Shown piece by piece: positions 18,987-28,436 of a DNA stretch of 64,000 nucleotides (position 1 is the first letter of the stretch; each line of letters begins with the position of its first letter). The translations under genes were made by a program, and so were the position numbers. The stretch covers positions 206,916 to 270,915 of the forward strand of contig NZ_MOLV01000001.1 in NCBI RefSeq assembly GCF_001870785.1. The letters are read 5' to 3'. The stretch is from Exiguobacterium sp. KRL4 (GTDB lineage: Bacteria > Bacillota > Bacilli > Exiguobacteriales > Exiguobacteriaceae). A model generated the notes under the pieces. That model saw nothing but the letters and a program-made list of their open reading frames with translations. It had not been told where the DNA came from and did not search any database.

Positions 18987-19667
18987 ACCAAATGATTTGG
19001 AAAGACGTTAGATGAACGTCGAGTCGAATTGGTTCCCGGAAAACCATTCAACACACTTCATCTCAGGACGCCACCTGTAAACGGCTCAAGGATGATGGAC
19101 GACATTCTCTTGGTAGTTTTTTTATACCAAGGCAATTCATATCTTTTTCAGATGAGACATCTCGAATAGGTATGAGGCTCCACGATTTCGAAGCAAGGGA
19201 AAAGTGGAGGGTAACGTAAATTAAACGTCCAAAGCAACACGAAGACCAAGCAAGACCAAGCAAGACCAAGCAAGACAAAACAAAACAAAAAAAAAAAAAA
19301 AGAAAGACCAAGCAAGACCAAGCAAGACCAAGCAAGACCAAGCAAGACCAGAAACAAGTACAGTTCGTGAAAAGGAGTGTTGTCTAGCAGTGAATGTTAG
19401 CAACCGAATGATCGACTGCTTCAAGCGGATGACATTACGCTTCACCTAGGTCCAAGTAAAGTCAGATAATGGAGTCGTTTTACCGTTCTATCGATCGCTC
19501 GATAGCCAGATCTGATTTCTTTCAACCTCTTCATTAAGAGGACAACCTATGGTTTTGAAGTACACGAATAGTTCTACTATGAGAGGAGTTCATCCGTAAG
19601 TGAAACCAACTTTATACGAATAAAAGGTCCCGCGCTTGAAATGAGTTCAAGAGATGGGGACCTTTTT
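18987..19667 (+). ncRNA. Large structured noncoding RNA of about 680 nt, family unassigned
   Basis: A stand-alone transcription unit with its own promoter, an intrinsic terminator and no plus-strand reading frame with a ribosome site. Many local helices are visible: CCAAAT-G-ATTTGG (18988-19000), GACGTT-AGATG-AACGTC (19004-19020), CTTGGTA with TACCAAG (19109-19131), CATATCT with AGGTATG (19138-19175), CTCCAC with GTGGAG (19178-19209), CTATCGA-TCGC-TCGATAG near 19482-19504 enclosed by TCAGAT/ATCTGA, and CCTCTT-CATT-AAGAGG (near 19526). A 110-base array of GACCAAGC-type repeats splits the RNA into two folded halves. Length and position near dxs, recN and spo0A recall OLE RNA of extremophilic Firmicutes, but the usual oapA membrane protein gene is not adjacent and I cannot match the sequence from memory. 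It does not look like RNase P RNA, tmRNA or SRP RNA. Confidence 0.75.
19242..19351 (+). repeat. Decanucleotide AAGACCAAGC tandem array with central poly-A
   Basis: Three perfect copies of AAGACCAAGC (19242-19271) pass into AAGACAAAAC-type degenerate units and a run of 15 A (19287-19301), then four perfect copies and a partial fifth (19304-19351). The array contains no T on the plus strand, so it should be single-stranded within the RNA. Such arrays are prone to slippage and copy-number change. Long minus-strand frames here are low-complexity artefacts. Confidence 0.93.
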
Positions 19668-19668
19668 G
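19622..19668. terminator. Terminator of the large RNA, also suited to yqzF
   Basis: AAAAGGTCCC pairs with GGGGACCTTTTT and the inner CTTGAA with TTCAAG. T-run on the plus strand, shorter T-run on the minus strand. Confidence 0.92.
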
Positions 19669-19673
19669 TGTGC

Positions 19674-19928
19674 TTATTTTTTTTGATACCGCTCGGATAC
19701 TTTCCCCCGTTTGCGGTCACGGTAAAAGACATAACCGGCGACAAAACCAATCCCGCCGATGGCTAAGACTAATCCACTAACCCCTTGCAACACATATACA
19801 TAGGCAGAGTCCCCCAGGTAATGGAAGGGAAACTGGGCAATTAAGAAAACACTATCCCGCATGAGTTTGATCCCGATGGCGCCAATGATTCCAGGAATGA
19901 GTAAAGATAATAAGCCGATGATTCGCAT
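19674..19928 (-). CDS. yqzF: YqzF-like DUF2627 small membrane protein
   Basis: An 84-residue protein with two hydrophobic helices (about 3-30 and 42-68), the second followed by a basic tail (FYRDRKRGKVSERYQKK). AAAGGGG lies eight bases before the ATG at 19928. It is divergent from bkdR, the same arrangement as DUF2627/yqzF in B. subtilis. No function is known to me. It is too small, and has too few helices, to be the OapA partner of OLE RNA. Confidence 0.85.
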   Translation of the reverse strand: MRIIGLLSLLIPGIIGAIGIKLMRDSVFLIAQFPFHYLGDSAYVYVLQGVSGLVLAIGGIGFVAGYVFYRDRKRGKVSERYQKK

Positions 19929-20049
19929 GAGTGTGACCCCTTTCCAAGCGTATTGTATCAGAAAAGAAGCGAGACTGCGAATTGGATTTGCCCTCCTGTT
20001 TTAATACGAGTAGGATAAAGATGTAAGCAGTTTCAAAGGGGGAATCATA

Positions 20050-21705
20050 ATGCATCATCTCTTGATTGTGGGTGCTGGGCATGGTGGGACAGAAGTACTG
20101 CATGCTTTTCAACGCTCACCATTGTTGACGGTCATCGGGGTCGTTGATCCGAATGAACACGCAATCGGAGTCCAGCTCGCCAAACGAGGACAAATCCGTG
20201 TCGAGACGACATGGACGGCTTTTGAAGGAACAGCGATTGATTTTATCATTGACGCCACCGGAGAACACGGGGTGCTTGAACAATTGATTCATTTTTTCCC
20301 GGAAGCCGCGGTGTTACCGGGAGAGTTCGTCCGCGTTTTACTTGAACGTCTGGCAGAAAAAGAACGTATGCTAGAAGCGATCATTCACTGTACGAGTGAA
20401 GCGATTTCTGTAGCGGATCAAGCCGGTGAAACGATGTTAATCAATCCAGCGTATACCCGCATGACGGGGTATACCGAACAGGATGTGATCGGTAAACCGG
20501 CGAGTGCCGATATCGGGATGCAGGAATCGGTTCATTTACGGGTGCTTGAAACTGGGGAAAGTGTACGCGATGCGCGGATGAAGATTGGACAAGATCGGCG
20601 GGACATCATCGTCAATGCGGCTCCGGTCGTCGTTGATGGACAAGTCAGAGGCTCTGTCGGGGTCATCCGTGATATTTCCGAAATGAAGGCGCTTGCAAAG
20701 GAACTCAAGGCCGCGAAACAAAAAATTCGAACGTTAGAAGCGAAGTACACCTTCGATGACATCATTGCGGAAAGCGAACCGATGCGTTTTGTCGTGGACC
20801 AAGCCAAACTAGCGGCAACTATGCCTGTTAACGTCTTGATTCGTGGGGAATCCGGGACGGGGAAGGAATTGTTTGCCCATGCGATTCATGCGGCGAGCGA
20901 CCGGAGATATGAACAATTTGTTCGGGTCAACTGTGCCGCCATTGCACCAAGTTTACTTGAAAGTGAATTATTTGGTTACGAAGAAGGGGCATTTTCAGGA
21001 GCACGTCGTGGCGGTAAAAGAGGCTATTTTGAGGAAGCGCACGGGGGGTCGTTGTTTTTAGATGAAATCGGTGAATTGCCGCTTGACGTCCAAGCCAAAT
21101 TATTAAGGGTCTTACAGGAAAATGAAGTCGTCCGGGTCGGCGGAACAAAAGCTGTTCCGGTCGATGTCCGGATTATCGCGGCAACGAATGCCAATCTCGA
21201 ACAAAAAATCATTACCGGCGAATTCCGGGAAGACTTGTACTATCGGATCAATCGTTTACCGATTCACATTCCCGCCTTACGTGAACGGCCAGACGATCTG
21301 TCACCACTCGCCACCCACTTGCTTCGCAAACTCAATCAAAGTTACGGCCGATCCGTCGAGCGGATTTCGGAAGACGCACTTGAAGCGATTCGAAAACAGA
21401 CGTGGAAGGGGAATGTCCGTGAGTTGGAAAACGTCATTGGACGTGCTTTGATTTTTACAGATAAAACAGAACAAGTCTTACGAAAAGGGCACCTTCAACT
21501 GGTTGTACCCGTGACTCCGAAACGTTCCGAACGACCAAAAAAAGAAATTAAACATCTTTCAGATGAGATGTCTTATGTCGAAGAACAATTAATTCGTGAA
21601 GCCCTTGATGTCGTCAACGGCAATAAGACGGAAGCAGCCAAACAGTTAGGAATTTCTTTACGCGCGCTCTACTACAAGGTCGAACGGTTTAACATTCAAT
21701 GTTGA
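20050..21705 (+). CDS. bkdR: Sigma-54-dependent activator of the bkd operon
   Basis: A 551-residue enhancer-binding protein. N-terminal Rossmann-like segment (1-95, LIVGAGHGGTEVL and VVDPN), a PAS domain (about 105-215), a coiled linker, an AAA+ domain with Walker A GESGTGKE (266-273) and the sigma-54 contact loop GAFSGA (313-318), then a Fis-type helix-turn-helix (GNKTEAAKQLGISLRALYYKVERF). It should remodel sigma-54 polymerase at the -24/-12 promoter found 91 bases after its stop. The N-terminal nucleotide-binding-like part may sense a cofactor or acyl-CoA, which is inference. It precedes the operon it controls, as in B. subtilis. Confidence 0.95.
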   Translation: MHHLLIVGAGHGGTEVLHAFQRSPLLTVIGVVDPNEHAIGVQLAKRGQIRVETTWTAFEGTAIDFIIDATGEHGVLEQLIHFFPEAAVLPGEFVRVLLERLAEKERMLEAIIHCTSEAISVADQAGETMLINPAYTRMTGYTEQDVIGKPASADIGMQESVHLRVLETGESVRDARMKIGQDRRDIIVNAAPVVVDGQVRGSVGVIRDISEMKALAKELKAAKQKIRTLEAKYTFDDIIAESEPMRFVVDQAKLAATMPVNVLIRGESGTGKELFAHAIHAASDRRYEQFVRVNCAAIAPSLLESELFGYEEGAFSGARRGGKRGYFEEAHGGSLFLDEIGELPLDVQAKLLRVLQENEVVRVGGTKAVPVDVRIIAATNANLEQKIITGEFREDLYYRINRLPIHIPALRERPDDLSPLATHLLRKLNQSYGRSVERISEDALEAIRKQTWKGNVRELENVIGRALIFTDKTEQVLRKGHLQLVVPVTPKRSERPKKEIKHLSDEMSYVEEQLIREALDVVNGNKTEAAKQLGISLRALYYKVERFNIQC

Positions 21706-21706
21706 A

Positions 21707-21757
21707 TTGCAAAACTTTGCGTGCAACATATTGCAAAAAATGCAATTCCATGCAAAA
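21707..21757. promoter_or_regulatory. Candidate BkdR enhancer site (UAS)
   Basis: Clustered TTGC/GCAA palindromes: TTGC-GT-GCAA (21717-21726) and TTGCA-AAAAA-TGCAA (21731-21745), with extra TTGCA and TGCAA half sites on each side, 40-90 bases upstream of the -24/-12 promoter. Confidence 0.7.
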
Positions 21758-21795
21758 TTAAAAGAGAAGAAACCAAGTAGGGCGTCGATTCTAGA

Positions 21796-21812
21796 TTGGC
21801 ATGAAAATTGCT
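21796..21812 (+). promoter_or_regulatory. Sigma-54 (-24/-12) promoter of the bkd operon
   Basis: TTGGCATGAAAATTGCT matches the sigma-54 consensus TTGGCAC-N4-TTGCW with the invariant GG and GC ten bases apart. The ptb start lies 37 bases downstream. Confidence 0.92.
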
Positions 21813-21849
21813 GTTAAATAAAGAGAATGACAGGTAAGGGGGTAATGAC

Positions 21850-22770
21850 TTGAGGTTTGATCAAATGGTACGACAAGCAGCACGTCTTGAAGATTCCGTT
21901 GTCGCAATCGCGTCAGCGGACGATGAGGAAGTCATGGATGCCGTGTCGCTAGCGATTGAAAATGAATTAGCTCGTTTTCATTTGTTCGGGGATGCGACAC
22001 GTATCCAAAAAATGATTCATGATCGAAAGTTAAGTGAGTCACAATTCGTCATCACACATACAGCTACTGCACAAGAAGCCGCAGAACGAGCAACCTATGC
22101 CGTTCGTAAAGGGGATGCGGATGTCTTGATGAAGGGTCTTGTACCAACAGCGACGTTCATGAAAGCCGTATTGAACAAGGAAACCGGCTTACGTTCAGGA
22201 AACGTATTGTCCCACGTGGCACTATTTGAAGTACCTGGCCGGGAAACGGCTATCGGACTGACGGATGCCGCCATCCATATCGCACCAACGCTTGAAGACA
22301 AAGTCCACATCATTGAAAACGGAGTGACGGCACTGCGGGCGATTGGCTATACGTTACCAAAAGTTGCTGTTTTAGCAGCGGTCGAAGTCGTCAACCCGAC
22401 GATGCAGGCGACCATCGATGCGGCACTGCTCACACAGATGAATCGGCGCGGACAGATCAAGGATTGCCTTGTTGACGGTCCACTTGCCCTTGATAATGCG
22501 GTCAATTTAGAAGCGGCGAAACAAAAGGGACTGACGGGAGACGTTGCAGGGGCAGCTGATCTTCTTGTCGTTCCCCAAATCGAGGTCGGAAACGTGATTT
22601 ACAAATCGTTGATGTACTTTGCGCAGGCATCCGTCGCGGCAATTTTAGTCGGAGCGAAGGCACCTGTCGTTTTAACAAGTCGAGCGGATACAGCAGAAGC
22701 AAAATTGTATTCATTAGCCTTTGCCTTACTCAATGCCCAACCTACAAAAAAGCTCACACAGACAATCTAA
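21850..22770 (+). CDS. ptb: Phosphate butyryltransferase-type enzyme
   Basis: Exchanges CoA for phosphate on branched-chain or butyryl-CoA, giving acyl phosphate for Buk. 306 residues of the phosphotransacetylase family, with the conserved [20 protein letters not shown] and the C-terminal [15 protein letters not shown] segment. The start is TTG 21850, with AAGGGGGTAATGAC upstream; the ATG at 21845 is out of frame and closes at once. First gene of the sigma-54 operon, with bcd 13 bases downstream. Confidence 0.94.
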   Translation: MRFDQMVRQAARLEDSVVAIASADDEEVMDAVSLAIENELARFHLFGDATRIQKMIHDRKLSESQFVITHTATAQEAAERATYAVRKGDADVLMKGLVPTATFMKAVLNKETGLRSGNVLSHVALFEVPGRETAIGLTDAAIHIAPTLEDKVHIIENGVTALRAIGYTLPKVAVLAAVEVVNPTMQATIDAALLTQMNRRGQIKDCLVDGPLALDNAVNLEAAKQKGLTGDVAGAADLLVVPQIEVGNVIYKSLMYFAQASVAAILVGAKAPVVLTSRADTAEAKLYSLAFALLNAQPTKKLTQTI

Positions 22771-22783
22771 GGGGGAACTCATA

Positions 22784-23908
22784 ATGGTAGAAACAAACGT
22801 AGAAGCACGATTCAGCATCTTTGAAACAATGGCTATGGAAGATTACGAACAGGTCGTCTTTTGTCACGATAAGGTCTCAGGTCTAAAAGCAATCATCGCA
22901 ATTCATGATACGACACTTGGTCCAGCACTCGGTGGTCTCCGTATGTGGAACTATGCGTCGGATGAAGAAGCTTTGATTGATGCCCTCCGTTTAGCAAAAG
23001 GGATGACGTATAAAAACGCAGCAGCTGGATTAAACCTCGGCGGCGGAAAAGCCGTCATTATCGGCGATGCAAAAACACAAAAATCAGAAGCATTGTTCCG
23101 GGCGTTTGGACGGTATGTCCAGTCGTTGAACGGGCGTTACATCACAGCGGAAGACGTCAATACGACAGTTGCTGATATGGATTACATTCACATGGAAACA
23201 GACTTCGTAACAGGTGTCAGTCCGGCCTTTGGATCAAGTGGTAACCCATCACCAGTCACGGCATACGGTGTTTATCGCGGGATGAAAGCAGCAGCGAAAG
23301 AAGTGTACGGAACGGATTCGCTTGGCGGTAAAACGATTGCGATTCAAGGAGTCGGTAATGTTGCCTTCAACTTATGCCGTCACCTGCACGAAGAAGGCGC
23401 AAAATTGATTGTCACGGACATCAATCAAGATGCGTTACGCCGCGCGGAAGAAGCGTTTGGTGCCTTGGTCGTTGGACCCGATGAAATCTACGGTGTCGAT
23501 GCTGATATTTTTGCACCTTGTGCACTCGGTGCGACACTCAACGATGAGACGATTCCGCAACTGAAAGTCAAAATCATCGCTGGTGCAGCAAACAACCAAC
23601 TGAAAGAAGATCGTCACGGTGATATGTTACAAGAACGCGGTATTCTCTATGCACCAGATTTCGTCATCAACGCGGGTGGTGTCATCAACGTAGCTGACGA
23701 ACTCGACGGATACAACCGTGAGCGGGCGATGAAGAAAGTCGAACTCGTCTACGATGCAGTCTCAAAAGTCATCGAAATCGCGAAACGCGATCATCTGCCG
23801 ACATACCGGGCAGCAGAAAAGATGGCAGAAGAACGGATTGCGACGATGGGCAGTGCCCGGAGCCAATTTTTACGTCGCGATAAAAACATCTTAGGATCAC
23901 GCGGATAA
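22784..23908 (+). CDS. bcd: Leucine (branched-chain amino acid) dehydrogenase
   Basis: Oxidatively deaminates leucine, valine and isoleucine with NAD to 2-oxo acids, feeding the keto acid dehydrogenase encoded downstream. 374 residues: substrate domain with [10 protein letters not shown] and the catalytic lysine region NLGGGKAVI, then a Rossmann domain with [13 protein letters not shown] start at ATG 22784 because GGGGGAACTCATA precedes it and the protein then begins like known leucine dehydrogenases; the open frame reaching back into ptb is not used. Confidence 0.96.
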   Translation: MVETNVEARFSIFETMAMEDYEQVVFCHDKVSGLKAIIAIHDTTLGPALGGLRMWNYASDEEALIDALRLAKGMTYKNAAAGLNLGGGKAVIIGDAKTQKSEALFRAFGRYVQSLNGRYITAEDVNTTVADMDYIHMETDFVTGVSPAFGSSGNPSPVTAYGVYRGMKAAAKEVYGTDSLGGKTIAIQGVGNVAFNLCRHLHEEGAKLIVTDINQDALRRAEEAFGALVVGPDEIYGVDADIFAPCALGATLNDETIPQLKVKIIAGAANNQLKEDRHGDMLQERGILYAPDFVINAGGVINVADELDGYNRERAMKKVELVYDAVSKVIEIAKRDHLPTYRAAEKMAEERIATMGSARSQFLRRDKNILGSRG

Positions 23909-23921
23909 GAGGAGGATTTTA

Positions 23922-25025
23922 ATGAGCGAACGTATTTTAACCATCAATCCGGGTTCGACGTCAACGAAAATCGGGATTTTTGATGGAACAGAACAAGTGT
24001 TTACGAAAACGTTGCGCCATTCAGCTGAAGCGGTCGGAGGACCGCTTTCAGATCAGCTGAACATCAGACGCCAAGTCGTCCTCGATGTGTTGGAACACGA
24101 ACAGATTGAATTGAAAGCGCTTACGGCAATCGTTGGGCGTGGTGGTCTGCTTCGTCCACTCGTCAGTGGGACCTACAAAGTCAATCAAGACATGCGGGAC
24201 GATCTGTTAAACGGGACGTTTGGCGTCCATGCTTCAAATCTCGGTGGTCTGCTCGCCGATGAGATTGGTCAATCACTCTCGATTCCGGCATTTATCGTCG
24301 ATCCGGTCGTCGTGGACGAACTCGAACCGATTGCCCGGATTACAGGCTTGCCTGAACTTGAACGGAAAAGTATTTTTCATGCCTTGAATCAAAAGGCCGT
24401 CGCAAAACGATATGCCAAGGATATCGAAACACCGTATGAACAATTGCGTCTGATCGTTGCGCATATGGGTGGTGGAATTACGGTCGGTGCCCATCTCAAT
24501 GGACGTGTGGTTGATGTCAACAATGGGTTGGACGGAGAAGGGTCATTTTCGCCGGAACGAAGCGGTTCCTTACCTGTTGGTCAACTAGTAGAACTATGTT
24601 ATAGTACCAAGTATAAACTCGAAGAAATGAAGCGTCTGGTCGTTGGGTCAGGCGGACTTGTCGCGCACTTAGGCACATACGATGCAATTGAAATCGAACG
24701 CCGGATTGATGCAGGAGACGAAAAGGCTGCTTTATTATATGACGCAATGGCTTATCGAGTTGCAAAAGAAATCGCAGCCCAAAGTGCTGTTTTATATGGT
24801 CAGGTCGATGCCATTCTCTTAACGGGTGGTTTAGCATACAGTGACCGACTAACAACGGCAATCGAGGAACGGGTTGCCCATCTGGGACCGGTCGTTCGGA
24901 TACCGGGGGAAGATGAGTTACGTGCGCTCGCAGAAGGTGTGTTACGTGTACTGCGTCAAGAGGAACAAGTGAAGGAATATGGAGGCGAACCAACATGGCT
25001 AGAGAATTCGACGTCGTTGTCCTAG
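23922..25025 (+). CDS. buk: Butyrate (branched-chain acid) kinase
   Basis: Makes ATP from branched-chain acyl phosphate delivered by Ptb. 367 residues of the acetokinase family: N-terminal [13 protein letters not shown], central [14 protein letters not shown], and C-terminal [11 protein letters not shown] nucleotide motifs. AGAGGAGGATTTTA precedes the ATG. Its last 31 bases overlap the start of lpdV in another frame, an unusually long overlap for this otherwise spaced operon. Confidence 0.95.
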   Translation: MSERILTINPGSTSTKIGIFDGTEQVFTKTLRHSAEAVGGPLSDQLNIRRQVVLDVLEHEQIELKALTAIVGRGGLLRPLVSGTYKVNQDMRDDLLNGTFGVHASNLGGLLADEIGQSLSIPAFIVDPVVVDELEPIARITGLPELERKSIFHALNQKAVAKRYAKDIETPYEQLRLIVAHMGGGITVGAHLNGRVVDVNNGLDGEGSFSPERSGSLPVGQLVELCYSTKYKLEEMKRLVVGSGGLVAHLGTYDAIEIERRIDAGDEKAALLYDAMAYRVAKEIAAQSAVLYGQVDAILLTGGLAYSDRLTTAIEERVAHLGPVVRIPGEDELRALAEGVLRVLRQEEQVKEYGGEPTWLENSTSLS

Positions 25026-26416
25026 GTGGTGGTCCCGGTGGATATGTTGCAGCGATTCGAGCTGCGCAAGCCGGGAAGACGGTAGCAATCGTAGAACAAG
25101 GGAAACTCGGGGGAACCTGTCTGCATCGTGGATGTATCCCGTCCAAAGCATTTTTAAAGTCGGCAGCGGTTTACCAGACAGTCAAACACGCCGCTACATA
25201 TGGCGTCGACGTACCGGAATCGTTTTTACGGTTCGAACAGGTCAAACAACGGAAACAAGACATCATCGATGGTCTTGAATCCGGGATCCAGCATCTGATG
25301 AAAAAAGGAAAAATTGAAGTCTTTCACGGTCGCGGTTCGATTCTTGGACCAAGTATCTTTTCACCGATGCCGGGAACGATCAGCGTAGAGCCCGAAGAAG
25401 GCGACGGAGAATTGATTTTACCACGCCAGCTGATTGTTGCGACGGGTTCACGTCCACGTCCGCTAACTGGTCTGGCATTTGATTCAGAATACGTCCTCAG
25501 TTCAGACGAAGCACTCGACATGAACGCTTTACCCGAGTCGATCGTCATCATTGGTGGTGGGGTCATAGGGATTGAGTGGGCATCGATGCTGACCGATTTT
25601 GATGTTGCCGTCACGGTCGTCGAATTCAGTGATCGAATTTTACCGACGGAAGATCAAGCGGTCAGCCGGGAAGTCGCCCGTCAGCTCAAAAAACGCGGCG
25701 TCAAGATCATGACGAGTGCCGCCGCACAAAGCGACAGCTTCCAGTTAACCGAGTCCGGTGTGACGATTGATGTCGACCGTAATGGGGAGAAGACGACACT
25801 TGCAGCCGATAAGCTTTTGGTCGCAATCGGTCGGATGGCGAACGTCGAAGGAATCGGGCTTGAAAATACGAATATCGTCGTCGAAAACGGATTCATCCAA
25901 GTCGATGATGAGTTCCGGACGAAAGACAATCACATCTTTGCGATTGGTGATGTCATCGGACGTCTGCAACTGGCCCACGTCGCTTCAGCAGAAGGCGCAA
26001 AAGCAGTCGAGACGATTGTAAATGGTTCGACGACCCCGCTGAATTACGCATTTGTTCCGCGTTGTATTTACAGTGTGCCGGAAGCGGCTTCCGTCGGTTT
26101 GACAGAAGCGGAAGCAAAAGCGGCAGGACTGGACGTCAAAACGGGGATGTTTTCGTTTAACGGTCTCGGAAAAGCTCGAATCGAAGGGGAAGCAGCAGGA
26201 TTCATCAAGCTTGTATCGGATGCAAAAACAGATGATTTGGTTGGGGTTCATATCGTCGGACCGAAAGCGACGGAATTGATCAGCGAAGGTGGTCTGGCGC
26301 TCGTCTTAAATGCAACAGCATGGGAAGTCGGACAGCTCGTTCACCCACACCCGGCGCTTTCAGAAGCATTCGGTGAGGCAGCACTCGCAGTTGACGGATT
26401 AGCGGTTCACGCCTAA
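24995..26416 (+). CDS. lpdV: Dihydrolipoyl dehydrogenase (E3) of the branched-chain complex
   Basis: Re-oxidises the dihydrolipoyl group of BkdB with FAD and NAD. 473 residues: FAD-binding [18 protein letters not shown], redox disulfide C42/C47 in [16 protein letters not shown]-binding [15 protein letters not shown], and the C-terminal catalytic [13 protein letters not shown]. The ATG at 24995 has GGAGGCGAACCAAC upstream inside buk, so translation may be coupled to buk. Confidence 0.96.
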   Translation: MAREFDVVVLGGGPGGYVAAIRAAQAGKTVAIVEQGKLGGTCLHRGCIPSKAFLKSAAVYQTVKHAATYGVDVPESFLRFEQVKQRKQDIIDGLESGIQHLMKKGKIEVFHGRGSILGPSIFSPMPGTISVEPEEGDGELILPRQLIVATGSRPRPLTGLAFDSEYVLSSDEALDMNALPESIVIIGGGVIGIEWASMLTDFDVAVTVVEFSDRILPTEDQAVSREVARQLKKRGVKIMTSAAAQSDSFQLTESGVTIDVDRNGEKTTLAADKLLVAIGRMANVEGIGLENTNIVVENGFIQVDDEFRTKDNHIFAIGDVIGRLQLAHVASAEGAKAVETIVNGSTTPLNYAFVPRCIYSVPEAASVGLTEAEAKAAGLDVKTGMFSFNGLGKARIEGEAAGFIKLVSDAKTDDLVGVHIVGPKATELISEGGLALVLNATAWEVGQLVHPHPALSEAFGEAALAVDGLAVHA

Positions 26417-26429
26417 GGAGGAAAAACAG

Positions 26430-27443
26430 ATGGAGAAAATAGAATTTAAAGAACTCGTCGAACTTGGTTTGACGGAACAAGACGCGATTCAAATGTTCGA
26501 GACGATGGTCCGAGCACGAAAAATTGATGAGCGGATGTGGAAATTGAACCGGGCGGGTAAGATTCCGTTTCTTGTATCGTGTCAAGGGCAGGAAGCGGCA
26601 CAAGTCGGTGCAGCGTATGCTCTCGAAAAAGGAACGGACTATATTTTACCGTACTACCGCGATCTTGGCGTCGTGTTGCATTTTGGACAGACGTCACGTG
26701 ACATCATGTTATCGGCTTTTGCGAAAGCAGAAGATCCGAACTCCGGCGGACGTCAGATGCCGGGTCATTACGGTTCGCGTGCGTTAAACATCGTGACAGG
26801 ATCGAGTCCGGTCACGACACAAGTTCCGCATGCTGTCGGGATTGCCCTCGCTGCGAAGATGCGTCAAGAACCACTGGTCGCTTACGTCTCGTTTGGAGAA
26901 GGCTCTTCGAACCAAGGGGACTTCCATGAAGGAGCAAACTTTGCCGGTATTCATAAATTACCGGTCATTCTGTTCTGTGAAAACAATAAATATGCGATTT
27001 CAACACCACTTTCGAAACAATTATCGGCGAAGCACGTCGCCGACCGGGCGATCGGATACGGTATGCCGGGTGTGACGATTGACGGAATTGACCCGCTTGC
27101 TGTCTATAAAGCGGTCAAAGAAGCGCGTGAGCGTGGTCTTCGCGGTGACGGTCCGACCTTGATTGAAGTCGAAGTTGAGCGACTCGTTCCCCATTCATCA
27201 GATGATGACGACAAATCGTATCGCTCAGCAGAAGAACTGGCTGAACTGAAAACACGTGACGGGGTCAAACTGTTCCGTGAAAAGTTGATTCAAATGGGTG
27301 TCCTGACGGAAGAGACGGCGCAAGCCATCGAAGCACAGCTCGAACAGGAAGTGGATGAAGCAACCGCTTATGCGGAAGCTGCTGCCTACGATACACCAGA
27401 AAACACACTCCGTTACGTGTACGATGAGGGGGAAACGAAATGA
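26430..27443 (+). CDS. bkdAA: Branched-chain 2-oxo acid dehydrogenase E1 alpha
   Basis: ThDP-dependent decarboxylase half of the branched-chain complex. 337 residues with RMPGHYGSRALNIVTGSSPVTTQ and the ThDP/Mg motif GEGSSNQGDFHEGANFAG...ENNKYAIS. The regulatory-loop serine region YRSAEEL is present as in other E1 alpha proteins. CTAAGGAGGAAAA precedes the ATG and the stop overlaps the bkdAB start by four bases. Confidence 0.96.
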   Translation: MEKIEFKELVELGLTEQDAIQMFETMVRARKIDERMWKLNRAGKIPFLVSCQGQEAAQVGAAYALEKGTDYILPYYRDLGVVLHFGQTSRDIMLSAFAKAEDPNSGGRQMPGHYGSRALNIVTGSSPVTTQVPHAVGIALAAKMRQEPLVAYVSFGEGSSNQGDFHEGANFAGIHKLPVILFCENNKYAISTPLSKQLSAKHVADRAIGYGMPGVTIDGIDPLAVYKAVKEARERGLRGDGPTLIEVEVERLVPHSSDDDDKSYRSAEELAELKTRDGVKLFREKLIQMGVLTEETAQAIEAQLEQEVDEATAYAEAAAYDTPENTLRYVYDEGETK

Positions 27444-28423
27444 CGACGCTGAGTCTAATCGAAGCAATCAATAGTGCGATCAAAGAAGAAATGGAACGAG
27501 ATGATTCTGTATTTATCTTAGGTGAAGATGTTGGTGTCCGGGGAGGCGTTTTCCGCGCGACACAAGGCTTACTCGAACAATTTGGGGAGGCACGCGTCAT
27601 CGACGCCCCGCTTGCTGAGAGTGCGATTGCCGGAGTCGGAATCGGTGCCGCGATGTATGGCATGCGACCGATTGCTGAGATGCAGTTTGCTGATTTCATC
27701 ATGCCTGCCGTCAATCAGATCGTCAGTGAAGCGGCTAAAATCCGCTATCGTTCGAACAACGACTGGTCGTGTCCGATCGTCATCCGGGCGCCGTTTGGTG
27801 GCGGAATCCATGGGGCCCTGTATCACTCCCAATCCGTCGAAGCGATGTTCAACTCAACACCCGGCTTAAAGATCGTCATCCCGTCTAATCCGTACGATGC
27901 CAAAGGATTGCTGAAGGCGGCGATTCGATCAAACGATCCGGTCTTGTTCTTTGAACATAAACGCGGATACCGTCTCCTGAAAGGCGAAGTCCCGGAAGAG
28001 GATTACATCGTCGAAATCGGCAAAGCCGATGTCAAACGGGAAGGTGAAGATTTAACGGTCATCACCTATGGTCTTTGTGTCCAATTCGCACTCGAAGCGG
28101 CAACGCGTCTTGAAAAAGACGGCATCGATGTCCACATTCTGGATTTACGGACCGTCTATCCGATCGACCGGGAAGCGGTCGTCGCAGCAGCCCGGAAAAC
28201 GGGGAAAGTCCTGCTCGTAACGGAAGACAATAAAGAAGGCAGTGTCATGAGTGAAGTGTCGGCGATCATTGCGGAAGAAGCACTGTTTGATCTCGACGCG
28301 CCAATCGAACGACTCTGTGGTCCGGATGTACCGGCGATGCCATACGCACCGACGATGGAAAAATTCTTTAACGTCTCCAGTGAAAAGATCGAAGACAAAA
28401 TCCGGACGCTACACGCGTACTAA
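27440..28423 (+). CDS. bkdAB: Branched-chain 2-oxo acid dehydrogenase E1 beta
   Basis: Partner of BkdAA in the E1 heterotetramer. 327 residues; FILGEDVGVRGGVFRATQGL near the N-terminus, the APFGGGIHGALYHSQSVEA central region and the C-terminal transketolase domain with VTEDNKEGSVMSEV. It starts at the ATGA overlap with bkdAA. The stop is followed after 13 bases by bkdB. Confidence 0.96.
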   Translation: MTTLSLIEAINSAIKEEMERDDSVFILGEDVGVRGGVFRATQGLLEQFGEARVIDAPLAESAIAGVGIGAAMYGMRPIAEMQFADFIMPAVNQIVSEAAKIRYRSNNDWSCPIVIRAPFGGGIHGALYHSQSVEAMFNSTPGLKIVIPSNPYDAKGLLKAAIRSNDPVLFFEHKRGYRLLKGEVPEEDYIVEIGKADVKREGEDLTVITYGLCVQFALEAATRLEKDGIDVHILDLRTVYPIDREAVVAAARKTGKVLLVTEDNKEGSVMSEVSAIIAEEALFDLDAPIERLCGPDVPAMPYAPTMEKFFNVSSEKIEDKIRTLHAY

Positions 28424-28436
28424 GGGGGAAGCATCC

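Noticed and set aside
19242..19351. Possible CRISPR array
   Set aside because: The unit is only ten bases with no unique spacers and no cas genes nearby; it is a simple tandem repeat.
19063..19445. Three minus-strand frames encoding leucine/phenylalanine/tryptophan-rich repeats
   Set aside because: They are translations of the GCTTGGTCTT repeat and the T-run opposite the noncoding RNA, with no ribosome site and no recognisable domain.
18987..19667. RNase P RNA, tmRNA or SRP RNA
   Set aside because: None of their conserved core sequences is present, the length is too great, and there is no tRNA-like 3' end.
19674..19928. OapA partner protein for an OLE-type RNA
   Set aside because: The adjacent gene is an 84-residue DUF2627 protein with two helices on the opposite strand, unlike the roughly 200-residue four-helix OapA.
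24517..25146. 209-codon minus-strand frame opposite buk and lpdV
   Set aside because: It is a shadow of two well-conserved genes and shows no domain or ribosome site.
28251..28436. 62-residue N-terminal extension of BkdB
   Set aside because: It lies inside bkdAB in another frame; the lipoyl domain begins at ATG 28437 with a strong ribosome site.
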